57,803 nucleotides of DNA from a bacterium D16-51 (GCA_003612285.1 RAYE01000037.1:1-57803); one strand, 5' to 3'. Positions 34,147 through 43,119 are shown, numbered from the stretch's first letter. The notes: generated from the sequence alone by a model not told the origin. Program-made: numbers and translations.

Positions 34147-35505
34147 ATGAAAAAAAGAATTATTGTGAGAAGAATACTTTTAAGTGCCATATTTTTAATG
34201 ATTATACTGTTTGCTGTTATCCATTATGATTCAAAAGAATATTCGGTCAATAATGAACAGGCATATGTGAATCGGATATGTGAGATGACAAATATTCCTT
34301 CCATGTCGATTGCTATTATAGACAAAGATGTAGAAATATTTCTGAATTATAGCAGAGATGACAATGTGGTAATTGATGAAAAATCATTATATGAGCTTGC
34401 GTCTACAACAAAAGCGTTTACGGCATTAGGAATATTACAATTAGAAAAGAAGGGCAGATTGAAACTTACAGATTCTGTAGACCAATATATTTCATGGTTT
34501 GAACCAGAATTTAGAAACGAGAGAGCGACAATTACCATTCAGCAATTATTAGAACACACCAGCGGGATACCAACGTGGACAATATGCCTGATTCCATCTG
34601 GTACAAATGAAAATAGCAGCCTACGTCAAACGATTGAAAAAATCAAAAACATTGAATTGAATAATGAACCAGGCAAGGTACATGAGTATGCTACTATCAA
34701 TTATGATATTTTGGCATTGATTATTGAGGAAGTAACCGGTCAAAAATTTGAGAATTACATGAAAGAAAATGTACTTGAAGCACTTAATATGCAAGATTCA
34801 TTTTTCAGAACCAATAATTTTTCGGAGGAAATAACGCAGGGAAACAAAGTGGATTTCCTGAAAACAAGGTCATTTGACGCCCCGGCATATTATGGAAATA
34901 TCGCTGCAGGATATTTGGTTTCAAATACATCAGATTTAGTAAAATGGATGAAAAATGTAAACCGGCTATTTGATTTTGATGAATTTACAGCAACTAATGC
35001 CAACCATTATTATGCGGGATGGAATGTTTATGATGATTATGTCTGCCATTCGGGCAACAACCCAAACTACGCTTCCCAAGTGATAATCAGCAGAAATAAC
35101 AAAGTTGGAGTGTTTGCCCTGTCTGCATTAAGCGGCTCGTCAGCAACAGAGGCTGCGGAAAACATATATCGGATGCATTTAGGAGAAACCATTAAAATCG
35201 GTCTGTATATAGATAATAATGCGTTGCTGGATTTTGCAAGCATAATGGCAATTCTTTTTTTGATATATTTACTGTTGCTTATACGGATAGATTCAAAGAG
35301 AAAAGCAATTTGGAGTTTATTATTAGGCAGTATTTTCATTGTTGGAATCATTTTATCTCCATTTTTATTACATTATAACTATTATTATTTGTATGTATGG
35401 TGTCCGAGCAGCTTATTAGTTTTTCTGACAGCAAGCGCCTGCTTTTCCATCATTCAAATATGTAACAGTGTTGTATGGCTAAAATGTTATAAAATGAAAG
35501 ATTAA
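34147..35505 (+). CDS. membrane-anchored serine beta-lactamase-fold protein (class C / PBP4*-like)
   Basis: 452 residues. One membrane helix near residues 10-25 is followed by an extracytoplasmic beta-lactamase domain with Ser86-x-x-Lys89 (ASTTKAFT), a YATINYD segment in the place of the YxN loop, and HSG (CHSGNNPN) as third motif. About three membrane helices form the last ~110 residues. Such proteins include esterases, peptidases and penicillin-recognising proteins, so resistance cannot be assumed. SD is weak. A strong terminator follows. Confidence 0.82.
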   Translation: MKKRIIVRRILLSAIFLMIILFAVIHYDSKEYSVNNEQAYVNRICEMTNIPSMSIAIIDKDVEIFLNYSRDDNVVIDEKSLYELASTTKAFTALGILQLEKKGRLKLTDSVDQYISWFEPEFRNERATITIQQLLEHTSGIPTWTICLIPSGTNENSSLRQTIEKIKNIELNNEPGKVHEYATINYDILALIIEEVTGQKFENYMKENVLEALNMQDSFFRTNNFSEEITQGNKVDFLKTRSFDAPAYYGNIAAGYLVSNTSDLVKWMKNVNRLFDFDEFTATNANHYYAGWNVYDDYVCHSGNNPNYASQVIISRNNKVGVFALSALSGSSATEAAENIYRMHLGETIKIGLYIDNNALLDFASIMAILFLIYLLLLIRIDSKRKAIWSLLLGSIFIVGIILSPFLLHYNYYYLYVWCPSSLLVFLTASACFSIIQICNSVVWLKCYKMKD

Positions 35506-35553
35506 AAAGCGGAGTTTATAAGTATAAAATGTATCGATAAACTCCGCTTTTTT
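35506..35553 (+). terminator. Rho-independent terminator after the beta-lactamase-fold gene
   Basis: AAAGCGGAGTTTA and TAAACTCCGCTTT form a 13-bp stem around an 18-nt loop, followed by T6, directly after the stop codon. Confidence 0.9.
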
Positions 35554-35657
35554 GTGAGGTAAAAAAGATGTATGAAATTTGAGCCACAATCTGATGAACA
35601 AGAAATGAATGGAATCAAGTTTACCCCTATGAAGTACACAATCTGATAATTTCCTGC

Positions 35658-36362
35658 TTATCGGGTGAACAACATATCATCAATTGTTTGCAAAAAGCAT
35701 TCAACCTCTTTGTTGAATGTAAGGTGTCTTTTATTTGCAATAAAATGATTACCTTTAATAATGGATAATTTTGCATTAGGTATATTTTCCGCAATTTCTT
35801 TTGTATGGGATTCCTTAATTATATCACTTCTTCCACAGATTACGAGCGTGGGAGCAGTTATCTTTGATAGTTCGGTTCGGTCAATATTTGGTTCGTTCAC
35901 CATTAACCCAAGCATTTCGGCACTCTTTTTTGCACCAGACGATTTTAAAGCAAATCGTTTTGCTATTTTGTATCCTAATTCGATAGGGATTTGTGTCGTT
36001 CTTTTTACCCCTTTTGGATTCAAATTCCCTCCATTCAATATCAATGCCTTTACCTTGTCAGGATAATTCATTGCAAATTTCATTGCTATATTTGCCCCGT
36101 CAGAAAATCCCAAAATAACCGCATTTGAAATTTTACGACTTATCATAAAATCGTATAAGTCATAGGAAAACTGCTCAATTGTAAAAGGTTTAGTGCCTCT
36201 TGGCGATTTACCGTGACCTCGTGTATCTAAAGCAATAACTCTGTATCTGTCGCTAAAATAATCTATTTGATATTTGAAATATGAGTTGTCTTCTCCGTTC
36301 CCGTGCAAAAGAATGAAAGGCTCCTTATTTCCTTTTTCTTGATAATATAAAGTTATATTCAT
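35658..36362 (-). CDS. alpha/beta hydrolase
   Basis: 234 residues. The oxyanion strand FILLHGNGED, the nucleophile elbow LGFSDGAN (GxSxG), the acid region CGRSDIIKE and the His in KGNHFIA complete the alpha/beta-hydrolase triad. There is no signal peptide. SD is GAGGAG. It is the last of three minus-strand genes beginning with the MarR regulator. The substrate is unknown. Confidence 0.85.
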   Translation of the reverse strand: MNITLYYQEKGNKEPFILLHGNGEDNSYFKYQIDYFSDRYRVIALDTRGHGKSPRGTKPFTIEQFSYDLYDFMISRKISNAVILGFSDGANIAMKFAMNYPDKVKALILNGGNLNPKGVKRTTQIPIELGYKIAKRFALKSSGAKKSAEMLGLMVNEPNIDRTELSKITAPTLVICGRSDIIKESHTKEIAENIPNAKLSIIKGNHFIANKRHLTFNKEVECFLQTIDDMLFTR

Positions 36363-36439
36363 TTATATCTCCTCGCAAATTTCAATTTATCGATTTGATG
36401 TCCAACTCTGTGTTTTGGCTTTAACCCCCTTAATGACCG

Positions 36440-36874
36440 TTACTGTAAATCCTTTGCATCAATATCAAAACTTTCCGTTTTCAAATCACAATAATGTCTG
36501 CCCTTTATTGCAGTAAATTTTAATACACAGTAATCTGGGTCAGTTACACCCTGTTTATAATACATTGTATCCCCAGTACGCCAAATTTCCCGCTTTGTTT
36601 TATCGTCCTGCAAGACTTCCATTGTACCAATTAGCATAATGCCCTCATATTTAAAGCGTCCCTTGCTGAAAAAGTAAATGCTTGCCTTTGGATTTTTTAT
36701 AAACTGTTGCGAGCGCATAGCGGACGTATTTGTTGTAAAATAAAAACAATTTCCCTCAATCTTGCGTGGTACAAACATTGCTTTTATATTTGGGAAACCT
36801 TCTTCATCCACGGAAGCAATAAATGACACTTTTTGTTTTTTGATAAATTCAATAATATGTTCTCTTGTTTTCAT
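36440..36874 (-). CDS. pyridoxamine 5'-phosphate oxidase-like flavin-binding protein
   Basis: 144 residues with a split-barrel layout: IASVDEEGFPNIKAMFVPRK, FYFTTNTSAMRSQQFIKNPK and YFFSKGRFKYEGIMLIGTME. Such small FMN-binding proteins reduce or bind diverse compounds. GGAGG precedes ATG. It lies 26 bp after the MarR gene, which likely regulates it. Confidence 0.83.
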   Translation of the reverse strand: MKTREHIIEFIKKQKVSFIASVDEEGFPNIKAMFVPRKIEGNCFYFTTNTSAMRSQQFIKNPKASIYFFSKGRFKYEGIMLIGTMEVLQDDKTKREIWRTGDTMYYKQGVTDPDYCVLKFTAIKGRHYCDLKTESFDIDAKDLQ

Positions 36875-36900
36875 TGGAAATTATCCTCCTCATGAAATTA

Positions 36901-37338
36901 TTAGTTTGTATGCAGATTATCAATCAAGGTTTCAAGTATTCTGGCAAGATACTGTTCAAATTGTCTTTGCTCTTCTTCTGAAAAGCCTTGATAAAATAAT
37001 ACATTCATCTTCTGAGATACCATTTCATATTTTTCCTGTAATGATTTTGCATACTCAGTGAGTGACACAATCATTTGCCGGCGGTTGTATGGGTTAGTAT
37101 TTCTTTCTACAATTCCCTTATTTACCATTCCATTTATTACAACAGAAATAGTATTTTTTGCAAGAGAGGTTTTTTCACTTATTTCACTAATCGTAAGATT
37201 ATCTGTTTTCCATAGAATAAATAATATTCGTCCCTGCCCACCACTTATTTCAATGCCATTTTCAAGTAGTAACCTTTCAAAAATTCTATCTTGAAGTTGT
37301 TTGATTTGTGTAATATAAAATCCACCTTTCGTTTCCAA
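36901..37338 (-). CDS. MarR-family transcriptional regulator
   Basis: About 145 residues from TTG 37338, which has GAGGTG six bases upstream; a GTG nine bases earlier would sit inside that site. The winged helix is seen in NLTISEISEKTSLAKNTISV and GIVERNTNPYNRRQMIVSLT. It heads the small operon with the flavin-binding protein and the hydrolase, and probably represses it in response to a small phenolic or oxidant. Confidence 0.85.
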   Translation of the reverse strand: METKGGFYITQIKQLQDRIFERLLLENGIEISGGQGRILFILWKTDNLTISEISEKTSLAKNTISVVINGMVNKGIVERNTNPYNRRQMIVSLTEYAKSLQEKYEMVSQKMNVLFYQGFSEEEQRQFEQYLARILETLIDNLHTN

Positions 37339-37446
37339 ATATATCACCTCAATTCCAGTTAGAACCTTTCTATATAGAATGATTATACTAAATAAGCTTT
37401 AATAAATCAATCTCTAAGTGGAAATATTTCCAAATATTTTAACTTT

Positions 37447-37486
37447 GGCCGTGAATAGCGTTACTATTCACGGCCATTATTTTTTT
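37447..37486 (+). terminator. strong hairpin with T-run, no upstream plus gene
   Basis: GGCCGTGAATAG-cgtta-CTATTCACGGCC is a perfect 12-bp stem followed by ATTATTTTTTT on the plus strand. It lies upstream of the minus-strand MarR gene. It may end an unseen RNA or block transcription entering from the left. Confidence 0.7.
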
Positions 37487-37510
37487 ATCGAAGTTTCATT
37501 CTAAATATGC

Positions 37511-37616
37511 TATACTGTAATTATCAGGAAAAATCCTGTGGATTTAAAATAATAATATTATGAATAAGGAAGAGATTTGCCAGCGTCAAACGAAGACAAA
37601 CTCTTCTTTATTTTTT
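37511..37616 (+). ncRNA. candidate small RNA with extended -10 promoter and own terminator
   Basis: TGCTATACT (extended -10, TATACT at 37511-37516) predicts a start near 37523. About 70 nt later GAAGAGATTTG pairs with CAAACTCTTC (one bulged A) and is followed by TTTATTTTTT. No protein gene lies between. The transcript would be ~93 nt. No -35 is convincing, and a weak ATG (37560) without SD lies inside. Another hairpin, AACCCGGT/ACCGGGTT (37633-37654), probably serves the permease gene on the other strand. Confidence 0.45.
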
Positions 37617-37658
37617 CAACAATCCAAAAGAGAACCCGGTTTCATCACCGGGTTTTCC

Positions 37659-38294
37659 TTATTCCTTTATTTCTTCTGCAATCTGTTCTTTTAAAACCGC
37701 CTTTCCGGATACTAAGGTCACGCAAACACAGATAACGATGTTCAATAAAATAACTGCCGCCAGAACTTCCCACGATATAAATGCTTTTGGATGAAGATAG
37801 AGATATACATGTACCATAAAATAATATAGCACTTTTTGTATAATAAAATAACAAATCAGAACAGTAATTCCAGAGTAAATCCCATAACGCAATCCTTCCT
37901 TTGCAATCATCTTTTTAAATCCTGTATCAGTAATCCCCATTGCCCGGAGAATGCCAAATTCCCGTTTTCTTGCAGCTATCAGATACTGCATGCTATTCAT
38001 GATATGAAGAAGGCTGATTCCGAGAAGTACAATAGCGATTCCATAATAAAAGAACATCTTCTGGAACAGATACAAATTCTGCTGCCTGCTCTGTTCACTG
38101 TAGTCTTTTACAATGCACTTATGAACATTTTTTGTAATTTTCCCAAGATTCGCAGAAACTTCCTTTGCCCCACTCCCTGAAGTTACTGAAATACTGACTG
38201 TCTGATATTCTTTCACACCAAAGTTCTGCTCCATCTGCTCATTTGTCATAATAAAATGGTTGATTATCTCAAAAAAGCCTTGATTTACGGGCAT
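37659..38294 (-). pseudogene. FtsX/MacB-type ABC permease, N-terminus lost at the ICE boundary
   Basis: 211 residues of the C-terminal part of an FtsX-type permease: an extracytoplasmic stretch (KEYQTVSISVTSGSGAKEVS), then three or four membrane segments with LIAARKREFGILRAMGITD, the usual FtsX signature. Full-length members are 600 or more residues. Upstream the frame soon meets a TGA in GC-rich element DNA, and MPVNQGFF lies right at the junction. The integrated ICE has therefore cut the gene. The missing part should lie beyond its other end. Confidence 0.8.
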
Positions 38295-38414
38295 ACAAGC
38301 AGGATTTCAAGCTGAATTTACTACCAATTTACTACTTTTGAGGGAAAGAGCCTTGATATGCCGCCCGGAACCCTGCCAGCCCAGCCACCAGCACACAGCA
38401 TTGAGAAAGAATAA

Positions 38415-38579
38415 ATGAAAACTGAATACGACGCAAACGCGGCATTTCTCTATCCCAACACGGGAGAACAGGAACGCCGCTTTTTTTATGCCCTCATGTT
38501 ACGCAGTAGGGGCAAAAAGAGCCTTGCTATATGCGGCTTTGCGGGCGCACTTTTGCCGGGGACAGGGATTTATACCTAA
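38415..38579 (+). CDS. small hypothetical protein at ICE left end
   Basis: 54 residues (MKTEYDANAAFLYPNTGEQE at the start; GKKSLAICGFAGALLPGTG near the end). SD is poor (GAGAAAGAATAA). The reading frame ends inside a hairpin that precedes the next gene. I do not recognise it. It could be a leader peptide or chance. Confidence 0.4.
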   Translation: MKTEYDANAAFLYPNTGEQERRFFYALMLRSRGKKSLAICGFAGALLPGTGIYT

Positions 38580-38590
38580 CCCCGGCAAAA
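38551..38590 (+). promoter_or_regulatory. 11-bp-stem hairpin in the leader of the first ICE gene
   Basis: TTTTGCCGGGG (38551-38561) pairs with CCCCGGCAAAA (38580-38590). There is no T-run. It lies about 50 bp before the helix-turn-helix gene and overlaps the end of the small frame above, so translation of that frame could control folding. Confidence 0.5.
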
Positions 38591-38638
38591 TGGCGTTCTA
38601 TCGCGTAACAAATCCACAACCAAAGGAGTGATGAAGCT

Positions 38639-39628
38639 ATGGCAGTTTTCCGAGTGGAGCGCAACAAGGGCTATACCGTTATGAGCAACCACCATTTACG
38701 CAACAAGGAGCTGACCTTAAAGGCAAAGGGGCTTTTATCGCAAATGCTTTCCCTGCCCGAAGATTGGGACTACACCCTTGCGGGGCTGTCACAGATCAAC
38801 CGGGAAAGTATCGACGCTATCCGTACCGCCGTATGGGAACTGGAAAAAGCCGGGTATATCAAGCGGCGGCAGGGACGGGACGAAAAGGGCAAAATGACCG
38901 CCATTGAATACACCATTTACGAGCAGCCTCAGCCGCCGGACGACACCCCGCCGGGATTGGATAACCCGACATTGGAAAATCCAACACCGGGCAATCCGAT
39001 ATTGGAAAATCCGACACCGGGTAAACCGACGACGGAAAATCCAATGCAATTAAATAAAGATATACAAAGAACTGACTTACCAACAAAAGAAAAAATAAAT
39101 ACGGATTTACAAAGTACCCATTCCATTCCTATCCTTTCCCCTAACCCCTCTCCTTTGGAGCAGGAAGCGGCTGCGCCGCCGGAACGGAAACGAAAGGAAG
39201 CGGAAGCACAGACCGCTTTTGAGATTTACCGGGAGATCATCAAGGAAAATATCGACTATGACATTCTCATACAGGATATGAAGTTTGACGGGGACAGGCT
39301 GAATGAGATTGTAGACCTCATGCTGGAAACCGTCTGTACCCGGAGAAAGACGATCCGCATTGCCGGGGACGACTACCCCGCCGAGCTGGTAAAGGCAAAG
39401 TTTATGAAGCTGGACGCTGAACATATCCGCTTTGTGCTGGACTGTATGAAAGAGAACACAACCAAAATCCGCAACATCAAGCAGTATTTACGGGCGGTGC
39501 TTTTCAATGCCCCGTCCACAATCGGCAATTATTACACGTCCCTTGTGGCTCACGACATGGCAAGCGGCGCACTTGCGCCAAAGGAGCCGCACGACCCCTA
39601 TTCATTCAAACCGGGCGAAAGCCTGTAA
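38639..39628 (+). CDS. replication-initiator-like winged-helix protein of the ICE (DUF6017 type)
   Basis: 329 residues. The N-terminus (MAVFRVERNKGYTVMSNHHL, LSLPEDWDYTLAGLSQI) is a winged helix common to replication initiators and phage replisome organisers. Residues ~105-140 hold a Pro/Asn-rich repeat (ENPTPGNPILENPTPGKP). The C-terminal part (FEIYREIIKENIDYDILIQD to the end) matches the domain I recall as DUF6017. It probably starts replication of the excised circle. SD is AAAGGAG. Confidence 0.75.
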   Translation: MAVFRVERNKGYTVMSNHHLRNKELTLKAKGLLSQMLSLPEDWDYTLAGLSQINRESIDAIRTAVWELEKAGYIKRRQGRDEKGKMTAIEYTIYEQPQPPDDTPPGLDNPTLENPTPGNPILENPTPGKPTTENPMQLNKDIQRTDLPTKEKINTDLQSTHSIPILSPNPSPLEQEAAAPPERKRKEAEAQTAFEIYREIIKENIDYDILIQDMKFDGDRLNEIVDLMLETVCTRRKTIRIAGDDYPAELVKAKFMKLDAEHIRFVLDCMKENTTKIRNIKQYLRAVLFNAPSTIGNYYTSLVAHDMASGALAPKEPHDPYSFKPGESL

Positions 39629-39660
39629 CCACCCACAACCACAAAAGGAGGATTTTATTA

Positions 39661-39887
39661 TGGCACAGAAAATGACGGGAGCATTGGTATTTGACGAGCG
39701 CACAGACCGCTACGACATTCGCTTTGACCTTGCCAGCTATTACGGCGGGCTGCATTGCGGGGACTGTTTCGACGTGTTCACACGCGGCAAGTGGAAGCCG
39801 ACCCGTATTGAAATGAACATGGCGCAGGAATGGTACTTGGTGGGTATCAGAGCCGACGACTTAAACGGGCTGCGGGTGCGTATCTGA
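39661..39887 (+). CDS. DUF5348-type small ICE protein
   Basis: About 75 residues. GALVFDERTDRYDIRFDLAS, YYGGLHCGDCFDV and the final NGLRVRI fit a small conserved family found in Tn1549-like elements. The function is unknown. AAAGGAGG precedes the ATG. It lies between the initiator and pcfB in one operon. Confidence 0.72.
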
Positions 39888-39928
39888 CCGCCGCCCCATA
39901 GACTACCCCGAAAGGAGGGACAGACCCC

Positions 39929-40411
39929 ATGCAGGACGAAATCAACGAAAAAACCGTTGCCCTGTATATCAAGACCGGGAAGCTGACCGCCGAAGTGCTG
40001 CAAAAGGCAATCAAAAAGCTGCTCTCACAGGCAAAGAAAGAGCTTGACAGACAGGCAATCCCCCACGGGAAGCAGACCTTAAAGCAGCTTATGAAGCAGA
40101 ATACAGGCGTTTCCAACATTGAGATCACAAAGGACAACATCAAAGCCTTTGAGAGTACAGCGAAAAAATATGGTATTGACTTTGCGCTGAAAAAGGACGC
40201 GACGGAAACCCCGCCCCGCTACCTTGTATTCTTCAAGGGCAGGGACGCGGACGCGCTGACCGCCGCTTTCAAGGAGTTTTCCGCAAAGAAGCTGACGCAG
40301 GATAAGAAGCCCTCAATCCGAAAGGCATTAGCCGCTTTCCGGGAAAAGGCAAAGGAGCTGAACGCCAGCCGCCAGCAGACCAAAAACAAGGACAGGGAGG
40401 TATCGCTATGA
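39929..40411 (+). CDS. PcfB-family conjugation protein (DUF3801)
   Basis: 160 residues, basic, helix-rich (KTVALYIKTGKLTAEVLQKA at the start, RDADALTAAFKEFSAKKLTQ near the middle). In pCF10, PcfB-type proteins join the relaxosome to the coupling protein. The stop overlaps the start of the VirD4-type gene by four bases. SD is AAAGGAGG. Confidence 0.82.
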   Translation: MQDEINEKTVALYIKTGKLTAEVLQKAIKKLLSQAKKELDRQAIPHGKQTLKQLMKQNTGVSNIEITKDNIKAFESTAKKYGIDFALKKDATETPPRYLVFFKGRDADALTAAFKEFSAKKLTQDKKPSIRKALAAFREKAKELNASRQQTKNKDREVSL

Positions 40412-42195
40412 AGCCGGAAATTAAAAAGCTGCTTATCCTCAATCTCCCGTATCTGCTTTTTGTGTACCTGTTTGACAAGGTGGGCGCGGCTGTCCGGCTT
40501 TCCCCCGGCATGGACGCAAGCCAAAAGATTTTACATCTTGGGGAGGGCTTCACAGCCGCCTTTGCCAGTGCCGCGCCCAGCTTCCACCCTGCCGACCTGC
40601 TGATCGGCGTTGCCGGGGCGGTGATTATCCGGCTTGCCGTTTACCTAAAAGGCAAGAACGCGAAGAAATACCGCAAAGGCATTGAGTACGGTTCCGCGCG
40701 TTGGGGAACCGCCGACGATATAAAGCCGTACACAGACCCGGTATTTGAGAACAATATCCCCTTAACACAGACGGAACGGCTCACCATGAACAGCCGCCCG
40801 AAGCAGCCGAAATATGCAAGAAACAAAAATATCCTTGTGATCGGCGGTTCCGGCAGCGGCAAGACAAGGTTTTTCGTCAAACCGTCGCTTATGCAAATGC
40901 ACAGCAGCTATGTTGTCACAGACCCGAAAGGCACTGTCTTAATCGAGTGCGGGAAGCTCTTACAGCGGGGCGGCTATCGGATAAAAGTGCTGAACACAAT
41001 CAATTTCAAAAAGTCCATGCGCTACAATCCCTTTGCCTATCTGCGGAGCGAGAAAGACATTTTGAAGCTGGTAAATACCATAATCGCCAACACCAAAGGC
41101 GACGGGGAGAAATCCGGGGAGGATTTTTGGGTGAAGTCGGAACGGCTTTTTTACTGCGCCCTTATCGGCTATATCCACTATGAAGCCCCGGAGGAAGAAA
41201 AGAATTTCACGACGCTGCTTGAAATGATAAACGCCAGCGAAGCCCGCGAGGACGACCCGGAATTTCAAAGCCCGGTTGACCTCATGTTTGAACGGCTGGA
41301 AGAAAAAGACCCGGAGCATTTCGCTGTCCGGCAGTACAAGAAATTCCTGTTATCGGCGGGCAAGACGCGAAGCTCTATCCTCATTTCCTGCGGTGCGCGG
41401 CTTGCGCCATTTGACATACGGGAGCTGCGGGAGCTAATGGAAACGGACGAAATGGAGCTTGACACGCTGGGGGACAGAAAGACCGCCCTTTTCGTTATTA
41501 TCAGCGACACCGACGACACCTTTAACTTTGTCGTGAGTATTCTCTACACACAGCTATTCAACCTCTTATGCGACAAGGCAGATGATGAATACGGCGGGCG
41601 GCTTCCCGTCCATGTAAGGTGCTTACTTGATGAATTTGCCAATATCGGGCAGATACCGAAGTTTGAAAAGCTCATAGCCACCATAAGGAGCCGGGAAATC
41701 TCCGCGTCAATTATCTTGCAGTCACAGAGCCAGCTAAAAGCCATTTACAAGGACAACGCCGACACAATCACGGGGAATTGCGACACGACCCTTTTCTTGG
41801 GCGGCAAAGAAAAAACAACCCTTAAAGAAATGTCGGAACTTTTAGGCAAGGAAACCATAGACAGCTTTAACACGTCCGAAACGCGGGGACGGGAGCTTTC
41901 CCACGGGCTGAACTATCAAAAGCTGGGGAAAGAGCTTATGACACAGGACGAGATCGCCGTTATGGACGGGGGCAAGTGCATTTTACAGGTGCGCGGGGTG
42001 CGCCCGTTCTTTTCGGATAAATTTGACATCACAAAACACCCGAAATACAAGTACCTGTCCGACGCAGACCCGAAAAACGCCTTTGACATGGAAAAGCACA
42101 TCAAACGCCGCCCCGCCATTGTGAAGCCGGAGGAAGAATTTGACTACTACGAGATTGACGGGGAGGGCTTACAGGAGGACACAGACCATGAGTGA
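40408..42195 (+). CDS. VirD4/PcfC-type conjugative coupling protein
   Basis: 595 residues. Two N-terminal membrane helices precede the ATPase domain with Walker A VIGGSGSGKTRFF, Walker B-like VRCLLDEFANIGQ and the TraG motif ISASIILQSQSQL. It pumps the relaxase-bound DNA strand into the type IV secretion channel. Acidic C-terminus. It is coupled to pcfB upstream and to a small gene downstream. Confidence 0.93.
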   Translation: MKPEIKKLLILNLPYLLFVYLFDKVGAAVRLSPGMDASQKILHLGEGFTAAFASAAPSFHPADLLIGVAGAVIIRLAVYLKGKNAKKYRKGIEYGSARWGTADDIKPYTDPVFENNIPLTQTERLTMNSRPKQPKYARNKNILVIGGSGSGKTRFFVKPSLMQMHSSYVVTDPKGTVLIECGKLLQRGGYRIKVLNTINFKKSMRYNPFAYLRSEKDILKLVNTIIANTKGDGEKSGEDFWVKSERLFYCALIGYIHYEAPEEEKNFTTLLEMINASEAREDDPEFQSPVDLMFERLEEKDPEHFAVRQYKKFLLSAGKTRSSILISCGARLAPFDIRELRELMETDEMELDTLGDRKTALFVIISDTDDTFNFVVSILYTQLFNLLCDKADDEYGGRLPVHVRCLLDEFANIGQIPKFEKLIATIRSREISASIILQSQSQLKAIYKDNADTITGNCDTTLFLGGKEKTTLKEMSELLGKETIDSFNTSETRGRELSHGLNYQKLGKELMTQDEIAVMDGGKCILQVRGVRPFFSDKFDITKHPKYKYLSDADPKNAFDMEKHIKRRPAIVKPEEEFDYYEIDGEGLQEDTDHE

Positions 42196-42355
42196 ACACC
42201 CCGGAACTGACAGGCGGCGGTTTACGGTGCTTGTCAACCCGAAAATCCGGGAGGAACAGCGGCGAGAAGCCGCCCTGCGGAAATTTATTAAGGATTGTGA
42301 ACGGCTCTACGAGAAGAACCGGGCGCATTTACAGGAGGACGCAGACCATGAATAA
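42188..42355 (+). CDS. small ICE protein, unknown
   Basis: 55 residues (MSEHPGTDRRRFTVLVNPKI, then basic and acidic helix). The ATG overlaps the coupling-protein stop, with AGGAGG upstream, and the end overlaps the next gene. Good coding context but no recognised domain. Confidence 0.65.
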   Translation: MSEHPGTDRRRFTVLVNPKIREEQRREAALRKFIKDCERLYEKNRAHLQEDADHE

Positions 42356-42506
42356 AGGTATCAGTAAAGAAATGGAGATACGGGAGGTTATGAAGTGGCA
42401 GCTACTTATAGCCGGGGCGGTTGACGCTGCCATTAAAGGTACAGAAAGCTATATCCGGCACATAGAGCTGACCCACCAGCAGGGAGAAAGGAGGGATTGC
42501 AATTAA
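42348..42506 (+). CDS. small ICE protein, unknown
   Basis: 52 residues (MNKGISKEMEIREVMKWQLL, IAGAVDAAIKGTESYIRHIE). AGGAGG lies upstream; the upstream 15 bases copy those before the previous gene (ACAGGAGGAC.CAGACCATG), suggesting local duplication. The role is unknown. Confidence 0.65.
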   Translation: MNKGISKEMEIREVMKWQLLIAGAVDAAIKGTESYIRHIELTHQQGERRDCN

Positions 42507-42735
42507 GAACAGAAAAACCGGGCGTGAGATACGCGCCCCTTGCGCCGTGGAAATGTGGATAACAGGCTATGGGGCTATGGAAAACGCCATTCACAGCACA
42601 TGGAAAAGCCAAAGTGCGGCTTTCCCACGTCCTGCAAACAGCGTTTCCCACAGCCCCAAAAGAGCAGCCAGTTACCCACATTCCCACACCGCCGACTGCT
42701 ACGGAAAAAGACCCTTTCCTGCCTGTCATTTATAA
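42502..42735 (+). CDS. small ICE protein with apparent ATT start
   Basis: 77 residues if read from ATT 42502, which follows GGAGGG by six bases. The predicted start IKNRKTGREIRAP is related to the next frame's IKNVNTGYMVRAP. The in-frame ATG codons are far downstream (42547). The nearby TTG at 42497 is too close to the SD and leads to a 21-residue frame. The later part is Ser/His-rich and may be partly noncoding. The segment contains TGTGGATAA, a DnaA-box-like site. Confidence 0.4.
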   Translation: MKNRKTGREIRAPCAVEMWITGYGAMENAIHSTWKSQSAAFPRPANSVSHSPKRAASYPHSHTADCYGKRPFPACHL

Positions 42736-42762
42736 AAAGATTTTTTAAGGAGCTGATCGGAA

Positions 42763-42924
42763 ATCAAGAACGTAAACACGGGCTACATGGTACGCGCCCC
42801 TACCGGGGGACGTACCGCCCAACCCCTTACAACTGAATACCGCCGCGCCGCAGAACTTACGCAGCGTGGGGACACCGCCTTTCATACAGGGCGGTTTTTT
42901 TATGCGGCGGCGACCAAACGCTGA
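42763..42924 (+). CDS. small ICE protein with apparent ATC start
   Basis: 53 residues from ATC 42763 (AAGGAG ten bases upstream): IKNVNTGYMVRAPTGGRTAQ, then EYRRAAELTQRGDTAFHTGR. The first ATG is at 42787, inside the region shared with the preceding frame, and has no SD. A terminator hairpin overlaps the 3' end, which is odd for a gene. The function is unknown. Confidence 0.4.
   Translation: MKNVNTGYMVRAPTGGRTAQPLTTEYRRAAELTQRGDTAFHTGRFFYAAATKR
42874..42901 (+). terminator. terminator-like hairpin before maff2
   Basis: ACCGCC-tttcatacag-GGCGGT followed by T-run, within the 3' end of the preceding small frame. It may limit readthrough into maff2. Confidence 0.65.
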
Positions 42925-42978
42925 CCGCCTTTTGTCCGCTTGCCGGACAGCCGCAGACGCGGCAGAAAGGATATATTC

Positions 42979-43119
42979 ATGGCATTTTTCAATAGCGCAG
43001 TAGACGTTTTGCAGACCCTTGTTGTAGCACTTGGAGCCGGACTTGGCATTTGGGGCGTGATCAATCTCATGGAGGGCTATGGCAATGACAATCCGGGCGC
43101 GAATGCTCATGTACGGTAA
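42979..43119 (+). pseudogene. maff2 gene, 5' part, interrupted by transposon
   Basis: MAFFNSAVDVLQTLVVALGA followed by GLGIWGVINLMEGYGNDNPG is the start of the Maff2 family membrane protein found in Tn1549-like elements. After ...NPGA the frame reads NAHVR and stops inside foreign DNA. The missing 3' part is found intact at 54719-54814. SD is AGAAAGGA. Confidence 0.88.

Noticed and set aside
34147-35505. calling the beta-lactamase-fold gene a resistance gene
   Set aside because: The motifs fit the wider serine hydrolase/PBP family and nothing in the sequence shows antibiotic hydrolysis.
37560-37694. 44-codon frame MNKEEICQRQTKTN inside the candidate small RNA
   Set aside because: It lacks a ribosome site, crosses a terminator and overlaps the permease gene on the other strand.
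38865-39060. Pro/Asn-rich repeats in the ICE initiator as a separate element
   Set aside because: They are in-frame linker repeats of one protein, not mobile or regulatory DNA.
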